A stretch of 64,000 bases of DNA, taken from assembly GCF_016772315.1 (NCBI RefSeq), contig NZ_CP053482.1, forward strand, positions 2,971,501 to 3,035,500, given 5' to 3'. Below, in pieces: positions 49,642 to 58,537 of the stretch. The notes beneath the pieces are model-generated. The model searched no databases and was not told the origin of the DNA. It was given only the letters and a program-made list of their open reading frames with translations. The position numbers were made by a program, and so were the translations under genes. Numbering within the stretch: the stretch's first letter is position 1; each line of letters begins with the position of its first letter. This DNA is from Thiothrix subterranea (GTDB lineage Bacteria > Pseudomonadota > Gammaproteobacteria > Thiotrichales > Thiotrichaceae).

Positions 49642-50631
49642 TTACTTAATCGCATCGTCGCTTTGCCACAAATAGCGTCCGACCGCTAACCATGAGCCAA
49701 TAACGCCTAACACGCTGCTGGCAAGCAGAATTTTCAGGGTCATCACAACATCAATGCCACTGAGGATAAACGTGCTGCCATACAAACTGGCAAGTTTAGT
49801 GACCGGCTCGACCAAAAATAACAGCGCGACGTGGACAATCACCAAGCTCAGAACGCCGCCAAACAACCCCAGCCAAACACCGTTATAAATGAACGGGCGG
49901 CGGATATAAGCATTGGTCGCGCCGATCAATTGCGTGACGCGGATTTCTTCCTTGCGGTTCTCAATGTCGAGACGGATAGTGTTGCCGACCACCAGCAACA
50001 CGGTTAGCCCCAGCAACACCGATACCACTAGCACGATGCGTTCGGCAATGCGCAAAATCCCGCGCAGGCGCTGCACCCATTCTACGTCAATTTGCACATC
50101 GTCAACTTCGGGGTAAGCTTTGAGCTTTTTAGACAAACCCGCCACATCCATTTCTAAATCGCCGAGCAGACTGAGGCGCGGCGTCAGAATCAGCACATGT
50201 GGCAGGGGGTTTTCGTCCAGCGTTTCCAAGGTTTGCGCAAAGCCAGTGATTTTGCGGAAATCGGCCAGCGCTTCTTCGCGTGTCACCACGCGCACATTGT
50301 CGATTTCTGGCAATTCAGACAGCAATTCCGCGCGGTCTTTGGCTTGCTGCTCGACAACGGCGGGTTTGAGGAAGAGTGTAATCGTGGGAACTTCGCGCTT
50401 ATCCGCCGTCAAGGTTTGCATGTTTTTCAGGAGTAAATGCAAACTGGTGGGCAAGGATAGCGCAATCGCAATCGCCGCCAGCGTGATCCAGGTCGATACC
50501 GGGTTGAACCACAAGCGTTCCATGCTGAAATGGATGGCACTGGATTGCTGATTCCACCAAGCGCTCAACGGATTAGCGCTGGAGGCGGCATTGCGTTTCG
50601 GGGGCGTTTTCTTATTACTGGGGTTCGCCAT
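49642..50631 (-). CDS. ftsX: Cell division protein FtsX
   Basis: 329 residues. A polar N-terminal tail precedes four membrane segments, with the large periplasmic domain after the first (VPTITLFLKPAVVEQQAKD, VVTREEALADFRKITG). The RKEEIRVTQLIGATNAYIRRPF loop identifies FtsX. It pairs with FtsE to control septal cell-wall hydrolases. It begins at the last base of the ftsE stop. Confidence 0.95.
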   Translation of the reverse strand: MANPSNKKTPPKRNAASSANPLSAWWNQQSSAIHFSMERLWFNPVSTWITLAAIAIALSLPTSLHLLLKNMQTLTADKREVPTITLFLKPAVVEQQAKDRAELLSELPEIDNVRVVTREEALADFRKITGFAQTLETLDENPLPHVLILTPRLSLLGDLEMDVAGLSKKLKAYPEVDDVQIDVEWVQRLRGILRIAERIVLVVSVLLGLTVLLVVGNTIRLDIENRKEEIRVTQLIGATNAYIRRPFIYNGVWLGLFGGVLSLVIVHVALLFLVEPVTKLASLYGSTFILSGIDVVMTLKILLASSVLGVIGSWLAVGRYLWQSDDAIK

Positions 50632-51275
50632 TAGTCCACCTTTTGTAAGACGATGGTGCGTTTTTTCATGCGTTCCACCAGTGCATGGTCGTGGCTGGCA
50701 ATCATCACTGTGGCACCGAGTTCGTTGAATTGCGCAAAGGTAAACATAATGTCTTGCGCGAGTTCCGGGTCGAGGTTGCCGGTGGGTTCGTCCGCCAGAA
50801 TAATGGTGGGTTTATTGACCATCGCGCGGGCAATACCCACCCGCTGTTTTTCCCCGGCGGAAAGCATCAGTGGAAAGGTGGTATCGCGCCCGGTTAGCCC
50901 GACTTTATCCAACGCGGCTTGCACGCGGCGGCGGGTTTCGCTTTGCCCCATGCCAGCAATGCGCAAGGGCAGGGCGATATTGTCGAATACGCTGCGGTCG
51001 TACAATAAGTGCGGGTCTTGGAAAATGAACCCAATGCGGCGGCGGTAGTTGGGGATTTGGCTACGCCCTAATTTGCTCAAGGAACGCCCACCAATCAGCA
51101 CCTCGCCTTTGCTGGGGCGTTCAAGCATCGCGACCAGTTTCAATAAGGTACTTTTGCCTGCGCCGGAATGCCCGGTGATGAACACCATTTCACCGGCCTC
51201 CAGCGTCAGGTTGATATTGTAAAGGGCAAGCTGCCCCGTGGGGTATTTCTTACTAACCTGTTTGAATTCAATCAT
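50631..51275 (-). CDS. ftsE: Cell division ATP-binding protein FtsE
   Basis: 214 residues. [20 protein letters not shown] is the FtsE start, Walker [10 protein letters not shown], signature [14 protein letters not shown] and Walker [13 protein letters not shown]. It provides ATPase activity to FtsX at the division septum. It is 5 bases downstream of ftsY in the conserved ftsY-E-X order; no rpoH follows. Confidence 0.96.
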   Translation of the reverse strand: MIEFKQVSKKYPTGQLALYNINLTLEAGEMVFITGHSGAGKSTLLKLVAMLERPSKGEVLIGGRSLSKLGRSQIPNYRRRIGFIFQDPHLLYDRSVFDNIALPLRIAGMGQSETRRRVQAALDKVGLTGRDTTFPLMLSAGEKQRVGIARAMVNKPTIILADEPTGNLDPELAQDIMFTFAQFNELGATVMIASHDHALVERMKKRTIVLQKVD

Positions 51276-51280
51276 GTGGC

Positions 51281-52282
51281 TCAGTCGTTTCCGGCGAGCA
51301 GGGCGCTGGTGAATTCATACGCATCAAATTCTTGCAAGTCGTCGATGCTTTCACCCACGCCAATAAAGCGTACCGGAATGTTAAGTTGTTGGGCAATCGC
51401 GAACAGAATCCCGCCTTTGGCAGTTCCGTCCAGTTTTGTGACGGTGATTCCCGTCAGCCCCAATGCTTCGTTGAATTGTTTGGCTTGTACCAAAGCATTT
51501 TGACCAATGCTGGCATCCACAATCAGCATGATTTCATGCGGTGCAGTGCCGTCGAATTTCTGAATAACCCGTTTGACCTTTTTCAGCTCATCCATCAAAT
51601 TGGTTTGAGTGTGCAAGCGTCCGGCAGTATCCGCCAGCAACACGTCGATTTTACGCGCTTTGGCGGCTTGAAACGCATCGAAAATCACCGAGGCAGAATC
51701 CGCGCCACTGCCTTGCGCAATCACCGGAATATTATTGCGTTCGCCCCAAATGGTGAGCTGTTCGACGGCGGCGGCGCGGAAGGTATCACCCGCTGCTAAC
51801 ATCACCGATTTGCCGTCTTGCTGGAATTTTTTCGCCAGTTTGCCAATGGTGGTTGTTTTGCCCGCGCCATTGATGCCGACCATGAGTAACACAAAGGGCT
51901 GGTGTGAGCCGTCGATTTCCAAGGGTTGCGCGGCAGGGCGCAGAATGCGGTGCATTTTATTGTAGAGCGCTTGCATTAGCGCATCCATATCCGCAAGTTC
52001 CGCCCGTTTGACGCGGCTGGTGAGGTCGCTCATGATTTCGCGGGTTGCTTCCATGCCAACGTCGGCGGTGAGTAAGCGCGTTTCCAGCTCCTCCAGCACA
52101 TCGTCGTCGATTTGCTTTTTGCCCACTACCAACGTTTCCATTCCCTCGGTAAGGGCATGGCTGGTTTTGGACAAACCGCGTTTTAACCGTGCAAATAAAC
52201 CTTCCGCCGGGGCAGGGGCTTGCGGAACTACCGTAGTGGCATCAGGTAATTCCGGCTTTTTTTTCTTTCCGAATCCAAACAT
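51281..52282 (-). CDS. ftsY: Signal recognition particle receptor FtsY
   Basis: 333 residues from the ATG at 52282 (MFGFGKKKKPEL, the usual FtsY start); a longer frame from 52342 would run into the divergent promoter. A short acidic/proline A region and the N domain precede the GTPase: G1 GINGAGKTTTIGKLA, G2/G3 DTFRAAAVEQL and DTAGRLHTQTNL, G4 TKLDGTAKGG. It targets membrane proteins at the inner membrane. The membrane-binding N-terminus is shorter than in E. coli. Confidence 0.95.
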   Translation of the reverse strand: MFGFGKKKKPELPDATTVVPQAPAPAEGLFARLKRGLSKTSHALTEGMETLVVGKKQIDDDVLEELETRLLTADVGMEATREIMSDLTSRVKRAELADMDALMQALYNKMHRILRPAAQPLEIDGSHQPFVLLMVGINGAGKTTTIGKLAKKFQQDGKSVMLAAGDTFRAAAVEQLTIWGERNNIPVIAQGSGADSASVIFDAFQAAKARKIDVLLADTAGRLHTQTNLMDELKKVKRVIQKFDGTAPHEIMLIVDASIGQNALVQAKQFNEALGLTGITVTKLDGTAKGGILFAIAQQLNIPVRFIGVGESIDDLQEFDAYEFTSALLAGND

Positions 52283-52323
52283 CGTACAATGACCGTCCAG
52301 CTTTATTATCGTCAGGTGCGAGA

Positions 52324-53748
52324 ATGCGAAGAATACTACCATTTGCCAGACAAAACCGTAATATCAAAACAATTCTAGCGGTTTCCGTCATATTTTCAGG
52401 TTTTTTTACAGCCCCTGCGCCCGCCATCGAGCGTGTAAAAGTGCAAGTACCCGTCCACGAATACAAGCTGGATAACGGTTTGAAGGTGCTGGTGAAACAG
52501 GATAAGCGTGCGCCGATTGCGGTGGTTCAATTGTGGTACAAAGTGGGTTCGAGTTACGAACACAACGGCTCGACCGGCTTATCGCACGTGGTCGAACACA
52601 TGATGTTTAAGGGGACGCAAAAATACCCAACAGGCGAATTCAACCGCATCATTGCGGAAAATGGCGCGGAAGATAATGCCTTCACCGGGCAAGATTACAC
52701 CGCTTACTACCAAGTGATTGCCGCCGATCGGTTGGAAGTCGCGTTTGAATTGGAATCGGATCGGGTGCGCAACCTTACCTTGCCGCCCGCCGAATTCAAA
52801 AAAGAAATCGAAGTGGTCAAAGAAGAGCGCCGCTGGCGTACCGAAGACAAGCCTACGTCCTTGACCCGCGAACAATTCGAGGCGGTGGCTTTCCTCAACA
52901 GTCCGTACAAAAATCCGGTCATCGGTTGGATGGCGGATTTGGATGCCATGCAAGTCGAAGACCTGCGGGCATGGTATGAACGCTGGTATGCGCCTAACAA
53001 TGCCACGCTGGTCGTCGTCGGTGATGTCGAGCCAGAAAAAGTGCTAGAACTGGCAAAAAAATATTACGGCTCACTCAAACCGACGGAGAACATTCCCCCG
53101 CCCAAGCCGCAAACCGAAGTTGAGCAAAAAGGCGTGCGCACGATCAAAGTCAAAGCGCCTGCTGAACTGCCGTACATTATGATGGGTTACAAAGTCCCCG
53201 GCATGATCAATGCCAAGGAAAAATGGGAGCCGTATGCGCTGGAAATGTTAGCCAGTATTTTGGATGGCGGTAACAGTTCACGTTTATCCAAAGAGCTGAT
53301 TCGCGGCAAAGAAATTGCCTCCAGCGCCAGTGCTTGGTACAGCGGGTTTGGGCGTTTGCCGGATTTATTCAGCTTGAGCGGAATGCCGACCAAGGGCGAA
53401 AAACTTGAAACGGTGAAAGCCGCCTTGCTGGAACAGGTGGAAAAACTCCGCAACGAGCCGGTGACTGCCGACGAATTGGCACGGGCCAAAGCCCAAGTGA
53501 TTGCCAGCGAAATCTACGAGCGCGATTCCCAACAAAATCAGGCGAATGTGTTAGGTACTTTGGAAACCGTGGGCTTGGGTTACAAGCTGGCGGATGAATA
53601 CGTGGACAACATTCTGGCGATTACCCCAGAGCAAATTCAGGCAGTTGCGAAAAAATACCTGATCGAAGATTCACTGACGATTGCGGAACTTGACCCGCAG
53701 CCCATTGACCCGAATAAGCCGAAAAACACGCGCAGCTTTGTGAGATAA
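52324..53748 (+). CDS. M16 zinc peptidase, active subunit
   Basis: 474 residues with a signal peptide (about 1-34). The inverted zinc motif is HVVEH (88-92), followed by the third ligand in EVVKEERRWRTEDKP. Then come a second half with RYY-like binding region (EIASSASAWYSGFGRL) and a C-terminus NKPKNTRSF. Periplasmic M16 proteins usually work as a pair of one active and one inactive subunit, and the next gene, three bases on, is the partner. The substrate is unknown, probably short peptides. Confidence 0.92.
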   Translation: MRRILPFARQNRNIKTILAVSVIFSGFFTAPAPAIERVKVQVPVHEYKLDNGLKVLVKQDKRAPIAVVQLWYKVGSSYEHNGSTGLSHVVEHMMFKGTQKYPTGEFNRIIAENGAEDNAFTGQDYTAYYQVIAADRLEVAFELESDRVRNLTLPPAEFKKEIEVVKEERRWRTEDKPTSLTREQFEAVAFLNSPYKNPVIGWMADLDAMQVEDLRAWYERWYAPNNATLVVVGDVEPEKVLELAKKYYGSLKPTENIPPPKPQTEVEQKGVRTIKVKAPAELPYIMMGYKVPGMINAKEKWEPYALEMLASILDGGNSSRLSKELIRGKEIASSASAWYSGFGRLPDLFSLSGMPTKGEKLETVKAALLEQVEKLRNEPVTADELARAKAQVIASEIYERDSQQNQANVLGTLETVGLGYKLADEYVDNILAITPEQIQAVAKKYLIEDSLTIAELDPQPIDPNKPKNTRSFVR

Positions 53749-53751
53749 CTG

Positions 53752-55065
53752 ATGTTAAAAACTATTATTGTAGCGCCGTTGGTGCTGTTATTTGCCCTGT
53801 TTACTGCGCAGGTATCCGCCGCCCCGAAAATTGAACATTGGACAACTGTCAATGGCTTGCGGGTGTATTACGTCCCCGCGCCGGAATTACCGATGTTGGA
53901 TATGCGCCTGATTTTTGCTGCCGGTAGCGCCCGTGATGGTGCAAAACCGGGCTTGGCAATGTTGACCAATGCCATGTTGGATAAAGGCGCGGCGGGTTTG
54001 AGTGAAGATCAACTCGCCGAGCAGTTTGAAGCCATTGGCGCGGTGTTTTCTTCCAGTACCTCCAACGACATGGGCTGGGCAGGCTTGCGCACCATTACCT
54101 TGGAAAAAGAGCAGCAAGCGGCGCTGGAGCTGTGGTTAAAAGTGGTGTCGAAACCCGATTTCCCGCAAAAGGATTTCGAGCGGGTGCAAAAGTTGGCGTT
54201 GGTGGATTTGCAAGGTGAAAAACAAGATCCTGCCAGTCTTGGTGGCAAAGCATTTTACCAAGCGCTCTACGGCGATCACCCGTATGGGCAGCCCGAAAAC
54301 GGCACGGAAGCCAGCGTGCAAGCCTTGAAAGTTGACGATTTAAAAGCGTTTTACCAACAGCATTACGTGGCGAAAAACGGTCTGCTGGCGATTGTCGGCG
54401 CGGTAGACCGTGCGCAAGCCGAAGCGTTAGCGGAAAAGGTGTCGGGGGCGTTGCCGGTGGGTGAAGCCGCTGCCGCGTTGCCTGAGGTTAAACCGTTGAC
54501 TGAAGCGAAAACGGTGAAGATTCCTTACCCTTCCACGCAGGCGCACATTTTGGTGGGGCAGGTCGGTAATAAGCGTGGTGATGAAGACTTTTTCACCTTG
54601 TACATGGGCAATCAGGTGTTGGGGGGCAGTGGTTTTACCTCGCGTTTGATGAAGGAAATCCGCAATGATCGGGGCTTGAGTTACAGCGTATACAGCTATT
54701 TTGCGCCTTCAGCACAACTTGGGGTGTTCCAAGTGGGCTTGCAAACCAAGTTGGAGCAAACCGACGAGGCATTAAAAGTGGTGCGCGATGTATTGGGTAA
54801 ATTCCAGCAAGACGGCCCGACGGCTGAAGAGTTGGAAGCTTCCAAAAAAGACGTGAGTGGCGGTTTCCCGTTGCGTACCGCCAATAATAGCCAGATTGTG
54901 GAATACATCGGCATGATCGGTTTTTACCAATTGCCGTTGGATTATTTGGATACCTTTACTACTAAGGTGAATGCGTTGACGCGCGAACAAATTACCGAGG
55001 CGTTTACGCGCCGTGTCCAGCCCGATAAAATGGTGACAGTGATTGTGGGCGGTGATGAAAAATAA
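53752..55065 (+). CDS. M16 peptidase-like inactive partner subunit
   Basis: 437 residues with a signal peptide (IIVAPLVLLFALFTAQVSA). It has the M16 fold (VNGLRVYYVPAPELPMLDMR, SARDGAKPGLAMLTNAMLDK) but no HxxEH, so it should not bind zinc. The substrate-binding Arg/Tyr region is kept in NDRGLSYSVYSYFAPS. It forms a pair with the preceding gene. Its last ten or so bases overlap the start of rsmD. Confidence 0.9.
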   Translation: MLKTIIVAPLVLLFALFTAQVSAAPKIEHWTTVNGLRVYYVPAPELPMLDMRLIFAAGSARDGAKPGLAMLTNAMLDKGAAGLSEDQLAEQFEAIGAVFSSSTSNDMGWAGLRTITLEKEQQAALELWLKVVSKPDFPQKDFERVQKLALVDLQGEKQDPASLGGKAFYQALYGDHPYGQPENGTEASVQALKVDDLKAFYQQHYVAKNGLLAIVGAVDRAQAEALAEKVSGALPVGEAAAALPEVKPLTEAKTVKIPYPSTQAHILVGQVGNKRGDEDFFTLYMGNQVLGGSGFTSRLMKEIRNDRGLSYSVYSYFAPSAQLGVFQVGLQTKLEQTDEALKVVRDVLGKFQQDGPTAEELEASKKDVSGGFPLRTANNSQIVEYIGMIGFYQLPLDYLDTFTTKVNALTREQITEAFTRRVQPDKMVTVIVGGDEK

Positions 55066-55603
55066 TCTTTTGCGCATTATTGGGGGCGAATGGCGCAGCC
55101 GCCAGTTGCGCTTTGCCGATGTTCCCGGTTTACGCCCAACCCCGGATCGGGTGCGCGAAACCTTGTTCAATTGGCTGCAACTGCAAATACCGGGGGCGCG
55201 TTGCCTCGACTTGTTTGCAGGCAGTGGTGCCTTGGGTTTGGAGGCGTTGTCACGCGGGGCGAGTGAGGTGGTGATGGTGGAAAAACACCCCGCTGCTGCC
55301 AAAGCCTTGCGTGACAATATTGCCTTGTTGGGGGCGCAACACGCGCAGTTGGTACACGATGATGCCTTGCGGTTTCTGCAACGGGAAACGGAAGGGTTTG
55401 AGGTGATTTTCCTTGACCCGCCGTTTCGCAAAAACTTGTTGGAACCCGTGCTGGATACCTTGTTGGCGAAATCCCTGTTGAAACCGGGGGCCATGATCTA
55501 TCTGGAACACGAGTCTGATGCCACGATTGACTTCAGCCGTTTCAACTTAAACATCCATCGCGAAACCCAAGCGGGGCAGGTAAAAAGTTTCTTGCTAATT
55601 TAA
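55055..55603 (+). CDS. rsmD: 16S rRNA (guanine(966)-N(2))-methyltransferase
   Basis: 182 residues from the ATG at 55055 (MKNNLLRIIGGEWRSRQL); an upstream in-frame codon at 55043 is inside the peptidase gene. PGLRPTPDRVRETLFNWLQ is the RsmD signature, motif I is LDLFAGSGALGLEALSRGA, and the catalytic motif is EVIFLDPPFRK. It methylates G966 of 16S rRNA. The four-way coupling with M16 genes is common in Gammaproteobacteria. Confidence 0.94.
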   Translation: MKNNLLRIIGGEWRSRQLRFADVPGLRPTPDRVRETLFNWLQLQIPGARCLDLFAGSGALGLEALSRGASEVVMVEKHPAAAKALRDNIALLGAQHAQLVHDDALRFLQRETEGFEVIFLDPPFRKNLLEPVLDTLLAKSLLKPGAMIYLEHESDATIDFSRFNLNIHRETQAGQVKSFLLI

Positions 55604-55680
55604 TCATATTTGTTCAGCAAAGATTCAGGTTCTGACCTAGACTTTTTATTGTTAAGTGAGGGAGATGTCGTAAGTCAATT

Positions 55681-55705
55681 AGGGGAAGTATTAGGTTTTT
55701 CCCCT
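55681..55705 (+). terminator. Possible terminator hairpin after rsmD
   Basis: AGGGGAA (55681-55687) and TTCCCCT (55699-55705) form a 7-bp stem with a T-rich loop, 77 bases after the rsmD stop. The rest of the 55604-55753 gap shows no gene. Confidence 0.35.
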
Positions 55706-55753
55706 TGCCTTACAGGTATCAAGGTTGTGTGGTGTTGAGTGGAGGATGTCCAG

Positions 55754-56296
55754 ATGTCTGGTATTATCATGCAAGGATTTGCAGTTCTGTTGGTGTGTGC
55801 TTCGGTTGGTTGTAGTGCGGTGTCTGAATCTTCTCAAGCCGAATCGACGAAAGCGGTCAGTGTGGCGCAAATTCCGGTGGTACAGCAGCAGCCAGCGGTG
55901 AGTTTGCTGGATAAAGTCGTGTGGAATGCGCAAAAGCAGCAAGGCAAAATGTACCGCTGGGGTGGCACTAGCCCGGTGACGGGTTTTGATTGCAGCGGCT
56001 TGACGCAATACGCTTTCAAAAACGGTGCTCGCGTGGCTATTCCGCGTACTGCTGCTCAGCAATATGCTGCCGCTGTCAAAGTATCCCAAGCGCAAAGTCA
56101 GAAAGGCGATTTGGTGTTTTTTAATACCAGCGGCAGGCGTGTGAGCCACGTGGGTATTTATTTGGGCAATGACAAATTTGTCCACGCACCACGGAAAGGC
56201 AGGGCGATTGCTACCGATGAACTCAAAGGTTATTGGTCGCAGCGTTTGATTGGGTTTGGGCGCATTCCCGGCGCATGTAAACCCAGTTATTCCTAA
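55754..56296 (+). CDS. NlpC/P60 family peptidoglycan hydrolase
   Basis: 180 residues from the ATG at 55754, which has GGAGG 8 bases upstream; a GTG at 55739 is in frame but has no such site. An N-terminal hydrophobic stretch ends VCASVGC, a weak lipobox. The NlpC/P60 domain (about 55-175) has the catalytic Cys in GFDCSGLTQYAF, His in VSHVGIYLG and a third polar residue near FVHAPRKG. It cuts peptide stems in the periplasm. The gene stands alone. Confidence 0.9.
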   Translation: MSGIIMQGFAVLLVCASVGCSAVSESSQAESTKAVSVAQIPVVQQQPAVSLLDKVVWNAQKQQGKMYRWGGTSPVTGFDCSGLTQYAFKNGARVAIPRTAAQQYAAAVKVSQAQSQKGDLVFFNTSGRRVSHVGIYLGNDKFVHAPRKGRAIATDELKGYWSQRLIGFGRIPGACKPSYS

Positions 56297-56340
56297 GCGT
56301 GTAGCGCGGCGTGACCATTGCCCGCCGTGCTTGAGTTAAT

Positions 56341-56574
56341 TTACAAGCCGATCAACTCGGCGTGATAACCACGATGCTGTACAGCATGGAGAATTTCACC
56401 GGAATATACCTGTTCGGGGTCATAATCAATCACCATTAAATGGCGAGCGCGTTCGTTAACGCAAGCAGAACGGATACCGGGAGCGAAAGAGAGGTCGTAT
56501 TCCAATTGATGAATTTCAGTGTCGGAAAGTTCTTCGTCAATGTGCATGACGACGGCTACGTCGTAAGATTTCAT
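56341..56574 (-). CDS. Small ferredoxin-fold (HMA-like) protein without metal motif
   Basis: 77 residues with a beta-alpha-beta-beta-alpha-beta pattern: SYDVAVVMHIDEELSDTEIH, LSFAPGIRSACVNERARHLM and EILHAVQHRGYHAELIGL. It resembles heavy-metal-associated domains, but the CxxC ligand pair is missing; only one Cys is present. The gene lies alone and divergent from the ParA-like gene. A role in metal handling is possible but not shown. Confidence 0.65.
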   Translation of the reverse strand: MKSYDVAVVMHIDEELSDTEIHQLEYDLSFAPGIRSACVNERARHLMVIDYDPEQVYSGEILHAVQHRGYHAELIGL

Positions 56575-56755
56575 AAGCCACCTCGCTTGGATGTCAAGCC
56601 AACACAGTAAAAACGTGCTTGCGAAATGTCAAAAACTACCACTTTTTATGTTTAATTAGCCTGTATCATGCAGAGCTTGCTTGGAAGCATTGGTTTGAGC
56701 TGGCTTGAATGTTGCATAATGCGCATTTTAACCACCAGCAATCATGGAGATAATA

Positions 56756-57451
56756 ATGGGTAGGGTACATTTCATTGGCGGCGAAAAAGGCGGCGTTGGC
56801 AAATCGTTGACCGCACGTCTGTTGGCACAATATTTCATCGACAACGCCACACCGTTTACAGGTTTCGATTCCGATCAATCACACGGCACATTTTCCCGCT
56901 TTTACAAGGACTTCTCTTCACCGCTGCGGGTGGATGATTACGAAAGTCTGGATAATATTATCACCATCGCTGAAACCTTGCCGGAACATGACCTCATTAT
57001 CGACCTTGCGGCGCAAACCTCGGCACGCTTGGGGCAGTGGATGGCGGAAAGTGACGTACTCGGCATTTTCACCGAAATGGGGCATAAGGTATTTATCTGG
57101 CATGTGATGGATGATGGCGCAGATGCCATGAGCTTGCTGGACAAAACGTTGGATAGCTACCCACAGCAAGACGTTCAGTTCATTGTGGTGCAAAACATGG
57201 GGCGTGGTGAAAACTTCGAGGCATTCGAGCGCTCGCCAATTTTCCAGAAAGCGCAACAACGCAATGCGTATTGCATGACACTGGGCAAATTGCACGCCAA
57301 ATTGGTGCAGAAAGTGGATTTCAACGACCTCAGTTTTTGGGCAGCAGCGAATAACCGTGACCTAATGAACACGCCGGAACGCCAGCGGCTGCGGGTATGG
57401 TTAGACAATGCTTACACGCAATTCGACCACTTCCTCAAACACGACGATTAA
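56756..57451 (+). CDS. ParA/TraL-like P-loop ATPase (orphan)
   Basis: 231 residues from the ATG at 56756, with GGAG 8 bases upstream; an earlier in-frame ATG is at 56744. The deviant Walker A is GGEKGGVGKSLTAR (Lys at both positions, as in ParA/MinD). FTGFDSDQSHGTFSRFY is the Walker A' region and LIIDLAAQTSARLG is the switch/Walker B segment. The C-terminal part is like TraL/MobD-type plasmid ATPases more than chromosomal ParA. There is no ParB-like partner, no centromere-like repeat array and no plasmid gene around it, so its cargo is unknown. Confidence 0.8.
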   Translation: MGRVHFIGGEKGGVGKSLTARLLAQYFIDNATPFTGFDSDQSHGTFSRFYKDFSSPLRVDDYESLDNIITIAETLPEHDLIIDLAAQTSARLGQWMAESDVLGIFTEMGHKVFIWHVMDDGADAMSLLDKTLDSYPQQDVQFIVVQNMGRGENFEAFERSPIFQKAQQRNAYCMTLGKLHAKLVQKVDFNDLSFWAAANNRDLMNTPERQRLRVWLDNAYTQFDHFLKHDD

Positions 57452-57511
57452 GCCCAACGTCCGATAAACAATTTCCTGCGAATGGCTGCATTGTCTGAGA
57501 AATTTCAGCAC

Positions 57512-58537
57512 TTAGCCCGGTGGGTTAGAGGCAAAACGCTTGGCTTCGTGCTGATGGAGCGCTGTTTGCAAGCTTGGGTTTGCACCGTACTGCTGTTCCC
57601 AGTGTTGCAACCAATGGCGGGTGCTGAGATTGGCAGGCCAGCCGTGTGCGGCGGAACAGGCGTCCAATGTTTGGCGCACGCTTGATGCATCGGCGTTTTG
57701 TTGTAAGGCTTGCTGGACTTGCCGCTTGCTACGCCAACGGCGCAGGCGGCGGTAGGTGAAGTATCCGGCGGTGCGTAACCCCAGCAATAGCAAGAGTCCG
57801 CCGCTAATGGCGAGTATCACCCGCCATGCCCACGCCAAAACCCACGGAGTCGGGGGCGCGTATTGTTGCCGTTCCAAGCGTCCGGTTTCGGGGTCAAACC
57901 AATGCCATTGCAAAGTCGGTAAATCCAATTTGCCGCTGCTTTGTGCCTTCAATGGAATACGATAATTCAACGTTTGTAGGGGCGGTTCATGAACCGCCCC
58001 TACGGTTGCTGGGAAAACCTCGACGCCTTGGGTGGTCTGTATTTGTTTGAGAATCGGTGGAAATTGCGCTGTGCTTACCGCGTCGCTGTGCAAACGGATG
58101 TGCCAATACGCGAGATGATCCGGTTGCAACCAGCCGCTGGGTTCAATGCGGGATTCGATTTGCACCTTACCGACGGGGATGGTTGGCGGCAAATAGGGTG
58201 GTAAAGCTTGCACGTCTAGCGTTTGCAAGGGCGGTTGCCATTGCGCCGCATCGCGTCCGTTGAGGTTATAGCGGATGGCGGGAAGTTGAATCGTTTGTTT
58301 GCCGGGTGTGTGCGCAGACAATTGCCAAATCAGGCGCAGGATACGTTTGCCATCAGGACTTGCTTCATTAGTGGCAGGCAGGGCTTGCACATCGACACCT
58401 TCAATGCGCGGCAAGCTGGCTTCGAGTATGGCGAAACGGTCGGTGGATTGCACTTCTACGGTCAACGTGGTGCGTTCGCGTTGCCAAACTTGCGCGTCTT
58501 CGAGTTGAATTGTCCACGGTAAATCAGCGGCTACCAC
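57512..58537 (-). CDS. BatD-like protein (short form)
   Basis: 341 residues from a GTG at 58537, 4 bases past the batC-like stop. Residues 1-about 225 form two beta-rich BatD units (VWQRERTTLTVEVQST, LDVQALPPYLPPTIPVGKVQ). A membrane segment (VILAISGGLLLLLGL, about 237-251) and a cytoplasmic helical tail follow. It is shorter than most BatD proteins and has no obvious signal peptide at this start. A 28-bp palindrome is inserted in frame and encodes VGAVHEPPL. Bat proteins are linked to oxidative and aerotolerance stress in Bacteroides and to MoxR function. Confidence 0.75.
   Translation of the reverse strand: MVAADLPWTIQLEDAQVWQRERTTLTVEVQSTDRFAILEASLPRIEGVDVQALPATNEASPDGKRILRLIWQLSAHTPGKQTIQLPAIRYNLNGRDAAQWQPPLQTLDVQALPPYLPPTIPVGKVQIESRIEPSGWLQPDHLAYWHIRLHSDAVSTAQFPPILKQIQTTQGVEVFPATVGAVHEPPLQTLNYRIPLKAQSSGKLDLPTLQWHWFDPETGRLERQQYAPPTPWVLAWAWRVILAISGGLLLLLGLRTAGYFTYRRLRRWRSKRQVQQALQQNADASSVRQTLDACSAAHGWPANLSTRHWLQHWEQQYGANPSLQTALHQHEAKRFASNPPG
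57976..58003. repeat. 28-bp perfect palindrome inside batD
   Basis: The first half is GTAGGGGCGGTTCA and the second half is its exact complement TGAACCGCCCCTAC, with no loop. It sits in the coding frame without breaking it. Confidence 0.9.
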
